From Chitinophagales bacterium (lineage in GTDB: Bacteria > Bacteroidota > Bacteroidia > Chitinophagales > CAIOSU01): 46,415 nt of DNA. Made by a program: the position numbers and the translations under genes. The notes under the pieces were generated by a model that had not been told where the DNA came from, did not search any database, and was given only the letters and a program-made list of their open reading frames with translations. Shown piece after piece: positions 6,396 to 16,619 of the stretch (position 1 is its first letter; every line of letters starts with the position of its first letter). The DNA is taken from NCBI GenBank assembly GCA_040877935.1, contig JBBDNB010000061.1, positions 1 through 46,415 on the forward strand. Direction: 5' to 3'.

Positions 6396-6479
6396 GAATT
6401 TTAACTTTATCTGTAAAGGTAGCAATCCGCTTTTTAAAAAGGAAAGCCTTATTTTTGCTGGCTTAAAGTTAATATAGAT

Positions 6480-9065
6480 ATGCCCATCAAAACAAACCTC
6501 TACTTTTTATTATTATCAAGCCTTTTATTCATCACTGCCTGTTCCGGTACAAAAGAACTTACTGAAAAGGAAACGGAACTGGATGAAGTGGTCGTTTCCG
6601 GAGTCGATCGTGAATATCGTGCGGAGGCTACCAGGCATTTCGACCTGATCCACACCAAACTCGATGTGCGCTTTGACTGGAGCAAAAGCCATTTACTTGG
6701 AGTTGCAGACATCACTATGCGTCCTTATTTTTATCCTACAGACTCTGTAGTTCTTGATGCCAAAGGTTTTGACATTAACAGCATTCGTTTAATGAAAGGC
6801 AGTGAGCCGCTTGAACTTAGCTATGTGTATGATTCTTCACAACTAAATATTAAGCTTGATCGCTACTATAACCGAAATGATACTATTGCACTTCGCATTG
6901 ATTATGTGGCCAAACCCGATGAACTGGATGTAGTGGGCAGTTCTGCCATTGCTGCCGACAAGGGTTTGTATTTTATCAATCCGCTGGGTAAAATTCCGGG
7001 AAAACCACGGCAAATTTGGACACAGGGCGAGACCGAAGCCAGTTCCTGCTGGTTTCCCACCATCGACAAACCCAACCAACGCACCACCCAGGAAATCCTT
7101 ATTACTGTTGATACCAATTACACTACCCTTTCCAATGGCTTGATGTTTTCTTCCACAGACAATGGAGATGGGACAAGAACCGACTACTGGAAACAGGAAA
7201 AAGACCACACGCCCTATTTGTTTATGATGGCCATTGGTGAATTTTCCATTGTGGAAGATGAATGGAACGGCATGGAAGTGAACTACTATGTTGAGCCGCA
7301 ATATGCCAAATATGCTAAACGAATTTTTGGCAATACACCCGAAATGATGACGCTTTATTCAGATTTGCTCGGTTATGAATATCCCTGGGAAAAGTACAAC
7401 CAGGTAGCTGTTCGCGATTTTGTGTCAGGAGCAATGGAAAATACATCTGCTTCGCTTTTTGGTGAATTTGTACAGCGCAATGATGCAGAGCTCGATCATC
7501 GGGATTATGAATCTATTGTAGCCCATGAGCTTTTTCATCAATGGTTTGGTGATTTGGTCACCTGCGAATCCTGGTCTAATCTGGCGCTGAACGAATCCTT
7601 TGCAACTTATGGCGAATACATCTGGATTGAGCACAAATACGGAATGGATCACGCGCAATACAACTGGCAAAATGATAAAAATGCATACTTGCATGAAGCC
7701 AGGGCTTATCAAGAAGACCTGATACGTTTTTACTATGAACATAGAGAAGAAATGTTTGACCGCCATACCTATCAGAAAGGCGGCTTGATATTGCATGCCC
7801 TGCGCAATTATATGGGCGATGATGCTTTTTATGCGGGCATTAGGGAATATCTGCACAGCAATGAATTTCAGCCGGTGGAGGCACATCACTTGCGCTTGGC
7901 TTTGGAAAAAGTCAGCGGAGAAGACCTCAACTGGTTTTTCAATCAGTGGTTTTACGGTTCGGGACATGCTGAGCTGAATATCAAACACCACTACAATGAC
8001 AGCCTGGGAGTTTTTTCACTGACTGTAGAGCAAATGCAGGATACTATTGACTACAGCTTTTTTAAGCTTCCGCTAAAAGTAGCTTTTCAGTTTGAGAATT
8101 CCATTCGCTATGAAAACATTGTAATTGACAACCAATGGAAGCAGTTTGAATTTGAGATGGACAGTCTGCCCGAAAATTATATTGTAGATGTTGAGCGTGT
8201 TTTGGTCGGCACAAGCAATTATCTCAATAAAAACAAAGCACACTGGATGAAGCAATTTCAAATGGCGGCACATTATCTCGACAAAGATGAAGCCCTTACT
8301 CAGCTGATGCCGGATATTGATCAGGCCGAAGTTCTGGATGTTTATGTTAAAGCCCTGGAAGATAATTTTTATGGCACGCGACTTTCTGCAATTCAAAATA
8401 TGCCTGTAGATACTGCTGCTGAAAAACGCATTGCACTTTTGTACAGCACAGCCAAAAAAGACAGAGAGGTGAAAGTGCGCATGGCCGCAATTGATAAATT
8501 GGGATCATTAGCAGATAAGAAAATCCTGGACAAACTTGAGCGGTTAATGGAAGAAGAGAAATCCAATATTGCCAAAGGCAGAATTTTAAAGGCCATAAAA
8601 GATATTGATGAAGGATTGGCTTTTGATTATGCAAAGCAATATACCGATGCTACAGAAATTCAATTGGCAGCAAATGTGGCGGATTTATTTGTCAAACAGG
8701 GGGGGATAGAAGAGCAGGCTTATTTTAAAGAGAAATTGTACGAGTTGCGCTCTTATTCCAAATATTATATCATCACTTTCTATGGAGATTTGCTTAAGAA
8801 ACTCGAAGCCCCTGCTATCTTAAACGGTGCAGAAGATTTGAAGCTCAATGCTATTTATGAGGGCTCCTGGTATATTCGCAAGGCGGCAGGTGATGCCCTG
8901 TATAGCGTGTGGAAAGCAGCTGCTGAAAAAGCAAAGGAAACTGAAAATACAGACTGGCAAAATACGGCTGATAGCATTGAAGCAGACCTGCAGGAAATCA
9001 TGGCCGCTGAGAAAACAGAGCGTGTCATAAAAGCCTACGAAAAGGACTTCACTTTCGAACTGTAG
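6480..9065 (+). CDS. M1-family aminopeptidase lipoprotein with HEAT-like C-terminus
   Basis: An 861-residue zinc metallopeptidase of the M1 (gluzincin) family. Gly-Ala-Met-Glu-Asn at 317-321 binds the free N-terminus of the substrate. His-Glu-Leu-Phe-His at 349-353 plus Glu372 (in Asn-Glu-Ser-Phe-Ala-Thr-Tyr) give the zinc site, and Tyr431 is the likely transition-state Tyr. A lipoprotein signal ends in Ile-Thr-Ala-Cys21, so the enzyme is probably anchored in the envelope and degrades peptides outside the cytoplasm. After about residue 590 the C-terminal third is made of helical HEAT-like repeats. The gene is divergent from the biotin-carrier gene with 84 bp between the start codons. No sign of truncation. 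Confidence 0.92.
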   Translation: MPIKTNLYFLLLSSLLFITACSGTKELTEKETELDEVVVSGVDREYRAEATRHFDLIHTKLDVRFDWSKSHLLGVADITMRPYFYPTDSVVLDAKGFDINSIRLMKGSEPLELSYVYDSSQLNIKLDRYYNRNDTIALRIDYVAKPDELDVVGSSAIAADKGLYFINPLGKIPGKPRQIWTQGETEASSCWFPTIDKPNQRTTQEILITVDTNYTTLSNGLMFSSTDNGDGTRTDYWKQEKDHTPYLFMMAIGEFSIVEDEWNGMEVNYYVEPQYAKYAKRIFGNTPEMMTLYSDLLGYEYPWEKYNQVAVRDFVSGAMENTSASLFGEFVQRNDAELDHRDYESIVAHELFHQWFGDLVTCESWSNLALNESFATYGEYIWIEHKYGMDHAQYNWQNDKNAYLHEARAYQEDLIRFYYEHREEMFDRHTYQKGGLILHALRNYMGDDAFYAGIREYLHSNEFQPVEAHHLRLALEKVSGEDLNWFFNQWFYGSGHAELNIKHHYNDSLGVFSLTVEQMQDTIDYSFFKLPLKVAFQFENSIRYENIVIDNQWKQFEFEMDSLPENYIVDVERVLVGTSNYLNKNKAHWMKQFQMAAHYLDKDEALTQLMPDIDQAEVLDVYVKALEDNFYGTRLSAIQNMPVDTAAEKRIALLYSTAKKDREVKVRMAAIDKLGSLADKKILDKLERLMEEEKSNIAKGRILKAIKDIDEGLAFDYAKQYTDATEIQLAANVADLFVKQGGIEEQAYFKEKLYELRSYSKYYIITFYGDLLKKLEAPAILNGAEDLKLNAIYEGSWYIRKAAGDALYSVWKAAAEKAKETENTDWQNTADSIEADLQEIMAAEKTERVIKAYEKDFTFEL

Positions 9066-9230
9066 AATTTCCTCTGTTGATTTTGACTTGCAGCTGCCAT
9101 AGACCTGACATTAGTTTCCAGGCCAGGAATTATTGCTGTTAACCTACAAAAAACAAACAATTTTTTGTATTACGATTAATATTCTATAAATTAATACCTT
9201 GTAAATAGTTGATAACAAAAAAAACAAGGT

Positions 9231-10475
9231 ATGAAAAGGCTGATCAATTTATCCGTAATTACAGTAATTGGTTTTGTTTTTATGTATTCGCCAAACCTGC
9301 TGGCGCAAGCTCCACAATCCTTCAATTACCAGGCAGTAGCCAGGGATGCAAATGGAAGTACATTGCAAGACCAAAACATCAGGGTTAAGTTCTCTATTTT
9401 AAACGGCTCTCCATCCGGTTCGCTACTCTATGAGGAAACGCATAACATCAGTACCAATCAGTTTGGTTTGTTTGATGCGGAAATAGGCAATGGAAACACG
9501 CTTTCAGGAGATTTTACACAAATTGCCTGGGGAGCAGCTCAGAAATGGTTGAAAGTAGAACTTGACCCGGAAGGTGGAAGCAATTATGTCACTATGGGGA
9601 TTACGCAATTGTTGTCAGTTCCCTATGCACTTTATGCCGATAGTGCCAATGTTCCGGGTGTGCTGGGTCCTGCCGGAGCTGACGGACAGGATGGTGCCGA
9701 TGGAGAGAGTGCTTATGAAGTTTGGCTGGGGCTTGGCAATACCGGAAGTGAAACAGATTTCATTAATTCACTTGAAGGCCCTGCCGGAGCTGATGGGCAG
9801 GATGGAGCTACAGGTCCACAGGGGGCTCAAGGCGATCCGGGCCCGCAGGGACCACAGGGTCCTCCGGGTGCAGACGGACAGGATGGAGCTGATGGTGAAA
9901 GTGCCTATGAAACCTGGCTGAGTTTGGGAAATACAGGAAGTGAAACAGATTTTATTAATTCACTTGAAGGCCCTGTCGGCCCTGCCGGCCCAGCCGGAGC
10001 TGATGGTGCTGATGGCGCTGATGGCAATGCAAAAGCGGTGGATCATGCAGGATATGACCTAACAGGAAATTTTCCAAAAGTTAGTTCAACAAGTTGGGAA
10101 ATGTGGGATTGGTCTACTAATGTGGGTTATGGAGATGCAAGCGCCACTGTAAGTTCAGGAGATAAAATATATGTTTCGGTAAGTGCGATGGTATATAAAA
10201 ATGACCTCAATGCAAGTAATGAGTTATATTTAGCACTTTGCCCATGTTACAGTACAAATTTCAGTAATCCAACTGATGCGCCATTTGCTGGACAAACAAG
10301 ACCGTATATCACTTCAAGCGGTTTTTCAGACATGAGTTCAGTTACAGCTCAATATGTGTTTACAGGGTTGAGCGGCACTTACAATTTCAGCTTGTGTGCC
10401 AGAAGGGTTAGTACCAGCACTGCTTATTCTGACTTTGGAATAAGATCACCCAAAGTAAGTGTAGTGGTTTATTGA
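9231..10475 (+). CDS. Secreted collagen-like protein
   Basis: A 414-residue exported protein. A signal peptide ends near Leu-Leu-Ala-Gln-Ala (about residue 27). Residues 28-140 form the N-terminal domain common to Bacteroidota collagen-like proteins (Phe-Asn-Tyr-Gln-Ala-Val-Ala-Arg-Asp, then Thr-Asn-Gln-Phe-Gly-Leu-Phe). Gly-x-y collagen tracts occupy about 146-158, 183-222 and 247-265, rich in Gly-Ala-Asp-Gly and Gly-Pro-Gln. They are separated by two nearly identical 25-residue inserts at 159-183 and 223-247 (Ser-Ala-Tyr-Glu-x-Trp-Leu ... Gly-Ser-Glu-Thr-Asp). Residues 270-414 form a C-terminal domain of unknown fold with Cys residues. It is probably a trimeric surface fibre. There is no T9SS tail, so export beyond the periplasm is unexplained. 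Confidence 0.8.
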   Translation: MKRLINLSVITVIGFVFMYSPNLLAQAPQSFNYQAVARDANGSTLQDQNIRVKFSILNGSPSGSLLYEETHNISTNQFGLFDAEIGNGNTLSGDFTQIAWGAAQKWLKVELDPEGGSNYVTMGITQLLSVPYALYADSANVPGVLGPAGADGQDGADGESAYEVWLGLGNTGSETDFINSLEGPAGADGQDGATGPQGAQGDPGPQGPQGPPGADGQDGADGESAYETWLSLGNTGSETDFINSLEGPVGPAGPAGADGADGADGNAKAVDHAGYDLTGNFPKVSSTSWEMWDWSTNVGYGDASATVSSGDKIYVSVSAMVYKNDLNASNELYLALCPCYSTNFSNPTDAPFAGQTRPYITSSGFSDMSSVTAQYVFTGLSGTYNFSLCARRVSTSTAYSDFGIRSPKVSVVVY

Positions 10476-10487
10476 TTTAGTACAGCT

Positions 10488-12311
10488 CTAAAAAGCCTGC
10501 AAATCCACCAGCTTTTTGTAGAGACCGTTTTTGGCCATCAGGCCGATGTGGTTGCCGCGCTCAAGGATTTTTCCATCGTCCATCACCACTATTTCATCGG
10601 CATATTGAATGGTGGAAAGTCTGTGCGCAATCACAATGGAAGTGCGGTTTTGCATCAATTTATACAAAGCATCCTGCACCAGTTTTTCCGATTCCGTATC
10701 AAGCGATGAAGTAGCCTCGTCCATGATCAAAATGGGCGGGTCGCTCAGAATTGCCCGGGCAATGGTAATGCGCTGTTTTTGCCCACCACTGAGGTTGTCG
10801 CCCCTGTCGCCTACAACGGTATCATAACCATTGCTGAGTTTTTCTATAAAATCATGTGCATTGGCTACTTTGGCTGCTTCAATGATTTCATCATCAGTTA
10901 CCTGTTCATTGCCAAAAGCAATATTGTTCTTTATCGTGTCATTGAACAAAAACGACTCCTGGGTCACAATGCCCAAAATATTCCTCAGGTCGCCAATCTT
11001 GTAATGCTTTACATTAATACCATCTATGGAAATACTGCCGCTGTCCACATCATAGAACCTGGGCAAGAGGTTGATCATAGTAGTCTTACCAGCTCCCGAA
11101 GGCCCAACCAGCGCGATCATTTTTCCTTTTTTGATGTTCAGGTTGATGTTTTGCAGAATCAGTTTGTCGTCATAGTTATTGTAAGTAAAACACACATCCT
11201 TGAATTCTATTGAATCCCTGAAAGTAGAAATGGGTTTTGCATTTTCCTTTTCCATGATATCTATGTGTGAATCCAGCACTTCATAAATCCGCTCTGATGA
11301 GGCCAGGCCGCGTTGTATATTGTAAAAAGCACTGGCAAAACTTTTGGAGGGTGGAATCAGCTGTGAAAAGATCACCATAAAGCCAATGAAAGTTTCTGCT
11401 TCTAGACCATCTCCGCTCAAAACCAGGCGTCCGCCAAACCAAAGTACAACAGAGACAATAATAATGGCCAAAAATTCCGACAGGGGAGAGGAGAGTTCTT
11501 TTCTTCTTAAAATACCATTGGTGATATTATAGTGGCCTTCGTTTTCTCTGGCAAACTTGCTGTTCAGGTATCTCTCAGCATTAAAAGCTTTGATAATACG
11601 CAGGCCACTCAGGCTTTCATCAATGATGGAAGTAATCACACCGAGTTTTTGCTGCCCTTTGGTAGATTCGCGCTTTAGTGTTTTTCCTATTTGCCCAATA
11701 ATTCCGGCTGTAATAAGAATCATCAGCAACACGAAAAACGTCAATTGGCCACTCATGGCCAGCATTGCTGCAAGGTATGCTATAATGGTAATAGGCTCCT
11801 TAAAAGTGACTTCCAGCGTACTCATAATACTGTGCTCAATCTCCTTCAGGTCGGAGGTCATTTTAGAAATCATATCCCCCTTTTTTTCCTCAGAGAAATA
11901 GGAAACCGGCAAATTCAGGATTTTTCCATACATGTCTTTTCGCAGGTCGCGCACAATGCCGTTGCGAATGGGTGCCATAAAGAACAAAGCCAGGTAGCGA
12001 AACAGGTTTTTCAGGAAAAACACAATCACTACAAATACACAGATAAACACCAATGCTGCTGTCTGACCCTGCTCATGAATAAACCAACTCATTCCAAAGT
12101 AGAAATAATCGATAAAAAACTGCACACTCAGTTTAAATGTGGGCTCATCGTACAGGGGTGTTTTCTTGTCAAAGAGCAACTCCAGAAAGGGAATGATCAT
12201 CACTATGGATGCCAGTGAAAAAATCACGGCCAGGATATTGAATAAAACATTGAGCAGCGCAGCTACCCAGTAGTTTTTTAATTGCGAAAGAATACGTAAG
12301 AAATTAGCCAT
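10488..12311 (-). CDS. MsbA-like ABC exporter (fused permease and ATPase)
   Basis: A 607-residue half-transporter. Residues 1-340 are the type-1 exporter membrane domain with about six transmembrane helices (for example 15-45, 85-112, 170-205, 278-300). Residues 365-607 are the ATPase: Walker A Gly-Pro-Ser-Gly-Ala-Gly-Lys-Thr at 403-410, Q-loop Gln451, signature Leu-Ser-Gly-Gly-Gln at 507-511, Walker B ending Met-Asp-Glu at 532, and H-loop His563. It works as a homodimer, exporting lipids, lipid A precursors or drugs. Substrate cannot be told from sequence. The ATP site is complete. The gene is divergent from rbfA, sharing the 12312-12444 spacer. Confidence 0.9.
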   Translation of the reverse strand: MANFLRILSQLKNYWVAALLNVLFNILAVIFSLASIVMIIPFLELLFDKKTPLYDEPTFKLSVQFFIDYFYFGMSWFIHEQGQTAALVFICVFVVIVFFLKNLFRYLALFFMAPIRNGIVRDLRKDMYGKILNLPVSYFSEEKKGDMISKMTSDLKEIEHSIMSTLEVTFKEPITIIAYLAAMLAMSGQLTFFVLLMILITAGIIGQIGKTLKRESTKGQQKLGVITSIIDESLSGLRIIKAFNAERYLNSKFARENEGHYNITNGILRRKELSSPLSEFLAIIIVSVVLWFGGRLVLSGDGLEAETFIGFMVIFSQLIPPSKSFASAFYNIQRGLASSERIYEVLDSHIDIMEKENAKPISTFRDSIEFKDVCFTYNNYDDKLILQNINLNIKKGKMIALVGPSGAGKTTMINLLPRFYDVDSGSISIDGINVKHYKIGDLRNILGIVTQESFLFNDTIKNNIAFGNEQVTDDEIIEAAKVANAHDFIEKLSNGYDTVVGDRGDNLSGGQKQRITIARAILSDPPILIMDEATSSLDTESEKLVQDALYKLMQNRTSIVIAHRLSTIQYADEIVVMDDGKILERGNHIGLMAKNGLYKKLVDLQAF

Positions 12312-12444
12312 AGCAGTGCGGGCAAAGTTATTAATTCATTTTGTTAAATTTATGCTGAATTTGTGCAGCCGGAGACTTCTCAAACTACCTTACATTGATA
12401 TTTCTTACACGAGGTATTTTTCAAAAAAAACAGGATCAAAAATT

Positions 12445-12819
12445 ATGAGCAGCAGAAGACAATTAAAAATAGGAAGACTTCTACAGGAAACACTGGGCGA
12501 AATTTTCAGCAGAAAAGGAGCGGATTATTATGGCCGAGCTCTGGTGAGTATTATCAGTGTGAATGTAACCCCGGATTTGCTGTTGGCAAGAGTCAATGTA
12601 AGCATTTATAATGTGGACGATAAAGAAGCAGTTGTAACACAATTGACTCAAAACAAAGCGGATATTAAAAAGCAGTTGGGTCAAAAACTTAGAAATCATT
12701 TCAGGAAAATGCCGCAACTGGAATTTTATCTGGACAATACCCTTGAGGAAGCAGATCGTCTGGAGCGCATTCTCAAAGACCTGGACAAAGGGGAGGAACA
12801 GGACAATTCTGATCAATGA
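12445..12819 (+). CDS. rbfA: Ribosome-binding factor A
   Basis: RbfA helps mature the 5' end of 16S rRNA and the 30S subunit. The frame is open from 12316, but the family begins with a short polar segment followed by Arg-Gln-x-Lys-Ile-Gly-Arg-Leu-Leu-Gln-Glu-Thr-Leu, so ATG 12445 (Met-Ser-Ser-Arg-Arg) is chosen, giving 124 residues. The KH-like core shows the Ile-Ser-Val-Asn-Val-Thr-Pro-Asp-Leu segment and Arg-Asn-His-Phe-Arg-Lys-Met-Pro-Gln-Leu-Glu-Phe. Its stop overlaps the next gene by 4 bp (ATGA), so the two are translated together. Confidence 0.92.
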   Translation: MSSRRQLKIGRLLQETLGEIFSRKGADYYGRALVSIISVNVTPDLLLARVNVSIYNVDDKEAVVTQLTQNKADIKKQLGQKLRNHFRKMPQLEFYLDNTLEEADRLERILKDLDKGEEQDNSDQ

Positions 12820-14033
12820 AACCTCTGGCTTTAAAAATTGCCTGGAGATACCTTTTCTCCAAAAAATCCACGAATGTCATTAATGTCATTACGGGCGTCA
12901 CTATGCTTGGTATGGGTGTGGGCACTATGGCCTTGGTATTGGTGCTTTCCGTATTCAATGGTTTTGAAGGGCTTGTGATTTCACTATATGGTGAATTCAA
13001 TCCTGATCTTCGGGTAGAGAGCAGCCGGCTCAAGACTTTTGAGGCTGATGAAGATCTATTGGCAAAAATTGAGCAGGTAAACGGAATTGAGCACATTTCT
13101 TTCACCCTGGAAGAAAAAGGGATTCTCAAAAACAAGGAAAATGAATTTATTGCCCACATCAAAGGCGTGGATTCAAACTTTGAAAAGGTAAGTGAAATAG
13201 GGAGGAATGTAGTTCGTGGGCGCTTTTTGAATACTGAATCACCGGAATTGGTATTGGGCTCTGGCATTCAATCGGTTTTGAGGGTAGCCGTTGAAGACCC
13301 GTTGGCAAGGTTGACGGTTTATCTGCCCAAGAGAGGTAAAACCACCGGTCTTTCATTGAATCCCTCATCAGCATTTAATCGCAAAGAAATCAAACCGGTA
13401 GGGGCTTTTTCCATTCAGCAAAGTTTCGACAATGAATATGTGCTTGCTCCAATAGATTTTCTCAGAGACTTGCTGGATTATGAATATGCTGCAACTTATG
13501 CAGAAATTAAAATTCAGGAAAATGCGGATGCAGATGATGTGAAACAAGAGTTGCAAAATGTTCTGGGCGAGGATTACCTGGTAAAAACCCGCTATGAGCA
13601 AAACGAATTGCTTTATAAAATTATGCAGACGGAAAAACTGGCCGTTTTTGCCATTCTCTCTTTTATTCTTTTGATCGCTGCTTTCAATATTATTGGTTCA
13701 CTTTCTATGCTGGTTTTGGAAAAGAAAAAAGACATATCCATTCTCAAGGTTTTGGGTGCAGATGCAGCCTGGATCAGGAAATTATTCCTCCTCGAAGGTT
13801 TTTTTACATCCTTAATTGGTGCAGGAGGAGGTATGATTTTTGGTTTTGTGATTTGTCTGCTGCAAATACAGTTTGGCATAGTGAAATTACAGGGCAGCGG
13901 TTCATTTGTGATTGATGCCTATCCGGTGGATATGCAATGGCCGGATTTTGTAATGGTGGCATTTTTGGTTATCGGTATCAGTCTGATTGCCGCATACCTG
14001 CCTGCTAAAAGGGCAGCTGCAATGCAAAGCTGA
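12816..14033 (+). CDS. LolE/FtsX-type ABC transporter permease
   Basis: A 405-residue permease of the LolC/LolE lipoprotein-release type. An N-terminal helix at about residues 20-45 (Ile-Thr-Gly-Val-Thr-Met-Leu-Gly-Met-Gly-Val-Gly) is followed by a large periplasmic MacB-like domain (about 50-260). Three helices of the FtsX domain lie at about 275-300, 325-350 and 375-398, with the typical Leu-Glu-Lys-Lys-Lys-Asp-Ile-Ser-Ile-Leu-Lys segment. Partners would be a LolD-like ATPase, absent from this window. It would move lipoproteins or act on cell-envelope lipids. It overlaps rbfA by 4 bp. Confidence 0.88.
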   Translation: MKPLALKIAWRYLFSKKSTNVINVITGVTMLGMGVGTMALVLVLSVFNGFEGLVISLYGEFNPDLRVESSRLKTFEADEDLLAKIEQVNGIEHISFTLEEKGILKNKENEFIAHIKGVDSNFEKVSEIGRNVVRGRFLNTESPELVLGSGIQSVLRVAVEDPLARLTVYLPKRGKTTGLSLNPSSAFNRKEIKPVGAFSIQQSFDNEYVLAPIDFLRDLLDYEYAATYAEIKIQENADADDVKQELQNVLGEDYLVKTRYEQNELLYKIMQTEKLAVFAILSFILLIAAFNIIGSLSMLVLEKKKDISILKVLGADAAWIRKLFLLEGFFTSLIGAGGGMIFGFVICLLQIQFGIVKLQGSGSFVIDAYPVDMQWPDFVMVAFLVIGISLIAAYLPAKRAAAMQS

Positions 14034-14111
14034 ATTAATTCAACATCCCCGGATTATTAAAAGCGCACAAATAAATTTAGTTTTACCATTCGTACAAATT
14101 AAAATATACCT

Positions 14112-16619
14112 ATGTCGAAAGGAATTGATTTCAAGACTTACATGCCATACATAGTGGGCGTTCTGATACTGGTACTCATACCATTAATCTATATGAGTCC
14201 TGTTTTTGAAAACAAACAGATCACCCAGTTTGATATTCTTCAATACCAGGGCGCATCAAGTGAAGTGCGTGAATACCGCGAACAAACAGGAGAGGAGGCA
14301 CTTTGGAATCCGGGGATGTTCAGCGGTATGCCTTCTTATCAATCCGGGATTCAGCATAATTCAAATATTATATTATATGTCAATTCATTTTTCAGGCAAG
14401 TTTTCCCGCACCCTACAGGTTTGCTTTTTGTCAATTTACTTGGTTTTTACATTCTGATGCTTGTACTGAGGGTAAATCCTTGGTTGTCTATAGGCGGAGC
14501 CGTGGCTTTTGCAATGGGTTCATTTGCCATGGTGAGTATTGAGGCAGGTCATACCAGCAAGATCAATGCGCTGGGTTACGTGCCCGCTATTCTTGCAGGG
14601 GTATTGCTGGTTTACCAGAGAAAGAAGTTTTGGTTGGGTGCTGCTGTTACGGCATTGTTTCTCACTTTGCATGTGGCCGTCAATCACTTTCAGGTGACCT
14701 ATTACCTGCTTTATTTACTGCTATTTGTTGTATTGGCCGAGCTTTATTCAGCTTATAAAAAAGGGGCTATTGCTGGTTTTGCCAAAGAAAGCGGGATACT
14801 CCTTTTGGCTGCTACACTGGCCATTGGCCCCAATATCAGTAAACTGTGGACTACCTATGAATATGCCAAAGAAACCATTCGGGGTGGTAAATCTGAATTG
14901 ACCGATAACAAACCTGAGAACAGTGCCAAATCACGCTCGGGGCTGGATTGGGATTATGCAATGGCCTGGAGTTATGGTCAATTGGAAACTATGACCTTGT
15001 TGATTCCCAATTTTGCGGGGGGCAACAATCAGATGAAACTCGACAGGGATGCCAATATTGCCAAAAAAGGAATTCCCAAACAATACTATGAGCAGGCACC
15101 TACTTATTGGGGAGAATTGCCTTTCACTTCCGGTCCGGTATATCTCGGGGCGGCATTGAGTTTTCTTTTTGTTTTCTCCATGTTTTTGATCAAAGGTGCC
15201 ATACGCTGGTGGATTCTCGGCTTCAGTATTTTGGCCATTTTGCTTTCCTGGGGCAAAAACTTTGAAGCCTTTAATTCCTTCTTTTTCAATTACGTGCCTT
15301 TTTACAACAAATTCCGCACGCCTTCTATGATCTTGCTATTTCTCAGCCTTACTTTTTCACTTGGGGCAATGTTGGGTCTGCAAAAGGTATTGACTGAAAA
15401 GCTGGACAAACAACAATTGCAGAAATATCTGTACTATGCCCTGGGAATCACCGGTGGGCTGATTGTACTTTTTGGAATTCTAATGGCCGGTACTTATGAT
15501 TATTCAGGGCCATCCGATCCACGCCTTTCACAGGCAGGTTGGCCAATGGATGCACTACAAGCAGATCGCAAAGCGATGCTGCAAAGTGATGCCTTCAGAT
15601 CTTTGCTTTTTATTCTGGCTACAGCAGCATTGCTTTTTGCCTTTATTAAAAACATCATAAAACCAAAACTGCTGATAGCCGGGGTGGTTGTTCTGCTTAC
15701 TGTTGACCTGTGGGCTGTTGACAAGCGTTTTTTTGGTGCCGATAGTTTTAAACCTGAGCGTCAGTTAGAAACCAGGAAAAGGCCATCACCTGCCGACAAT
15801 GCCATTTTGCAGGACAAAGACCCGCATTACCGGGTTTTGAATATGGCAGCCAATACTTTTAATGATGCGGTAACTTCATTTCACCACCGTTCTATTGGCG
15901 GGTACCATGCGGCAAAAATTCTGCGCTACCAGGAAGTGATAGAAAACCATATCAATCCTTCTATTCAGCGTTTGCAACAAGCCATGAGCAATGAACCTAC
16001 TCAGGAAAAAATTGATAGAACCCTCTCGAATTTACCGGTATTGAATATGCTCAATACTAAATACATTATTTACAACCCAGAAGCCAATCCTATTCAAAAC
16101 AGATGGGCACTTGGCAATGCCTGGTTTGTGCAAAATGTGATCTGGGTAAATTCTGCCGATGAGGAAATGCAAAAGCTCGGCACTTTTGAGGCCGGTACTG
16201 AAGTAATTGCCCGTGAGAATGACAAACCCGTTTTAGCAATTGACAATTTTCGCTACGACCCCAATGCTAGTATCCAACTTACGAGCTACGATCCCAAGGA
16301 ACTGGTTTATAAATCAATGGTGGATCAAAATGCCTCTGAGCAAATTGCTGTATTTTCAGAAATCTATTATGAAGGCGGCAATGATGACTGGAAAGTCTAT
16401 ATTGACGGTGAACCGGCAGAGCATGTAAAAGTAAATTATATTTTACGCGCCATGACCGTACCGCCCGGAGAGCACGAGATTAAATTTGAGTTTGTGCCAC
16501 GCTCCTTTTATCTGGGCTCAAAACTATCACTGGCCTTTTCATTACTGATAATGCTGTTTTTAGCATTTGGAATTTGGAAAGAGGTGAAGGGAAGAAAAGA
16601 AGCTAAAGAGGCGGCTTAG
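14112..16619 (+). CDS. YfhO-family polytopic membrane protein
   Basis: An 835-residue protein with many transmembrane helices (first at about 12-30, then repeated segments through about 560, and one near the C-terminus at 805-825). It fits the YfhO family of GT-C-like membrane glycosyltransferases. An acidic first loop (Ile-Thr-Gln-Phe-Asp-Ile-Leu) right after helix 1 is where GT-C enzymes have their catalytic Asp. Residues about 580-800 form a soluble outer domain. Known relatives modify cell-wall glycans with sugars from lipid carriers. The target here is unknown, and the convergent glycosyltransferase suggests surface glycan work. The stop overlaps that gene's stop by 4 bp. Confidence 0.85.
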   Translation: MSKGIDFKTYMPYIVGVLILVLIPLIYMSPVFENKQITQFDILQYQGASSEVREYREQTGEEALWNPGMFSGMPSYQSGIQHNSNIILYVNSFFRQVFPHPTGLLFVNLLGFYILMLVLRVNPWLSIGGAVAFAMGSFAMVSIEAGHTSKINALGYVPAILAGVLLVYQRKKFWLGAAVTALFLTLHVAVNHFQVTYYLLYLLLFVVLAELYSAYKKGAIAGFAKESGILLLAATLAIGPNISKLWTTYEYAKETIRGGKSELTDNKPENSAKSRSGLDWDYAMAWSYGQLETMTLLIPNFAGGNNQMKLDRDANIAKKGIPKQYYEQAPTYWGELPFTSGPVYLGAALSFLFVFSMFLIKGAIRWWILGFSILAILLSWGKNFEAFNSFFFNYVPFYNKFRTPSMILLFLSLTFSLGAMLGLQKVLTEKLDKQQLQKYLYYALGITGGLIVLFGILMAGTYDYSGPSDPRLSQAGWPMDALQADRKAMLQSDAFRSLLFILATAALLFAFIKNIIKPKLLIAGVVVLLTVDLWAVDKRFFGADSFKPERQLETRKRPSPADNAILQDKDPHYRVLNMAANTFNDAVTSFHHRSIGGYHAAKILRYQEVIENHINPSIQRLQQAMSNEPTQEKIDRTLSNLPVLNMLNTKYIIYNPEANPIQNRWALGNAWFVQNVIWVNSADEEMQKLGTFEAGTEVIARENDKPVLAIDNFRYDPNASIQLTSYDPKELVYKSMVDQNASEQIAVFSEIYYEGGNDDWKVYIDGEPAEHVKVNYILRAMTVPPGEHEIKFEFVPRSFYLGSKLSLAFSLLIMLFLAFGIWKEVKGRKEAKEAA

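Noticed and set aside
12316-12444. Longer N-terminus of RbfA
   Set aside because: RbfA proteins begin near the Arg-Gln-x-Lys-Ile-Gly segment; the extra 43 residues are not protein-like for the family.
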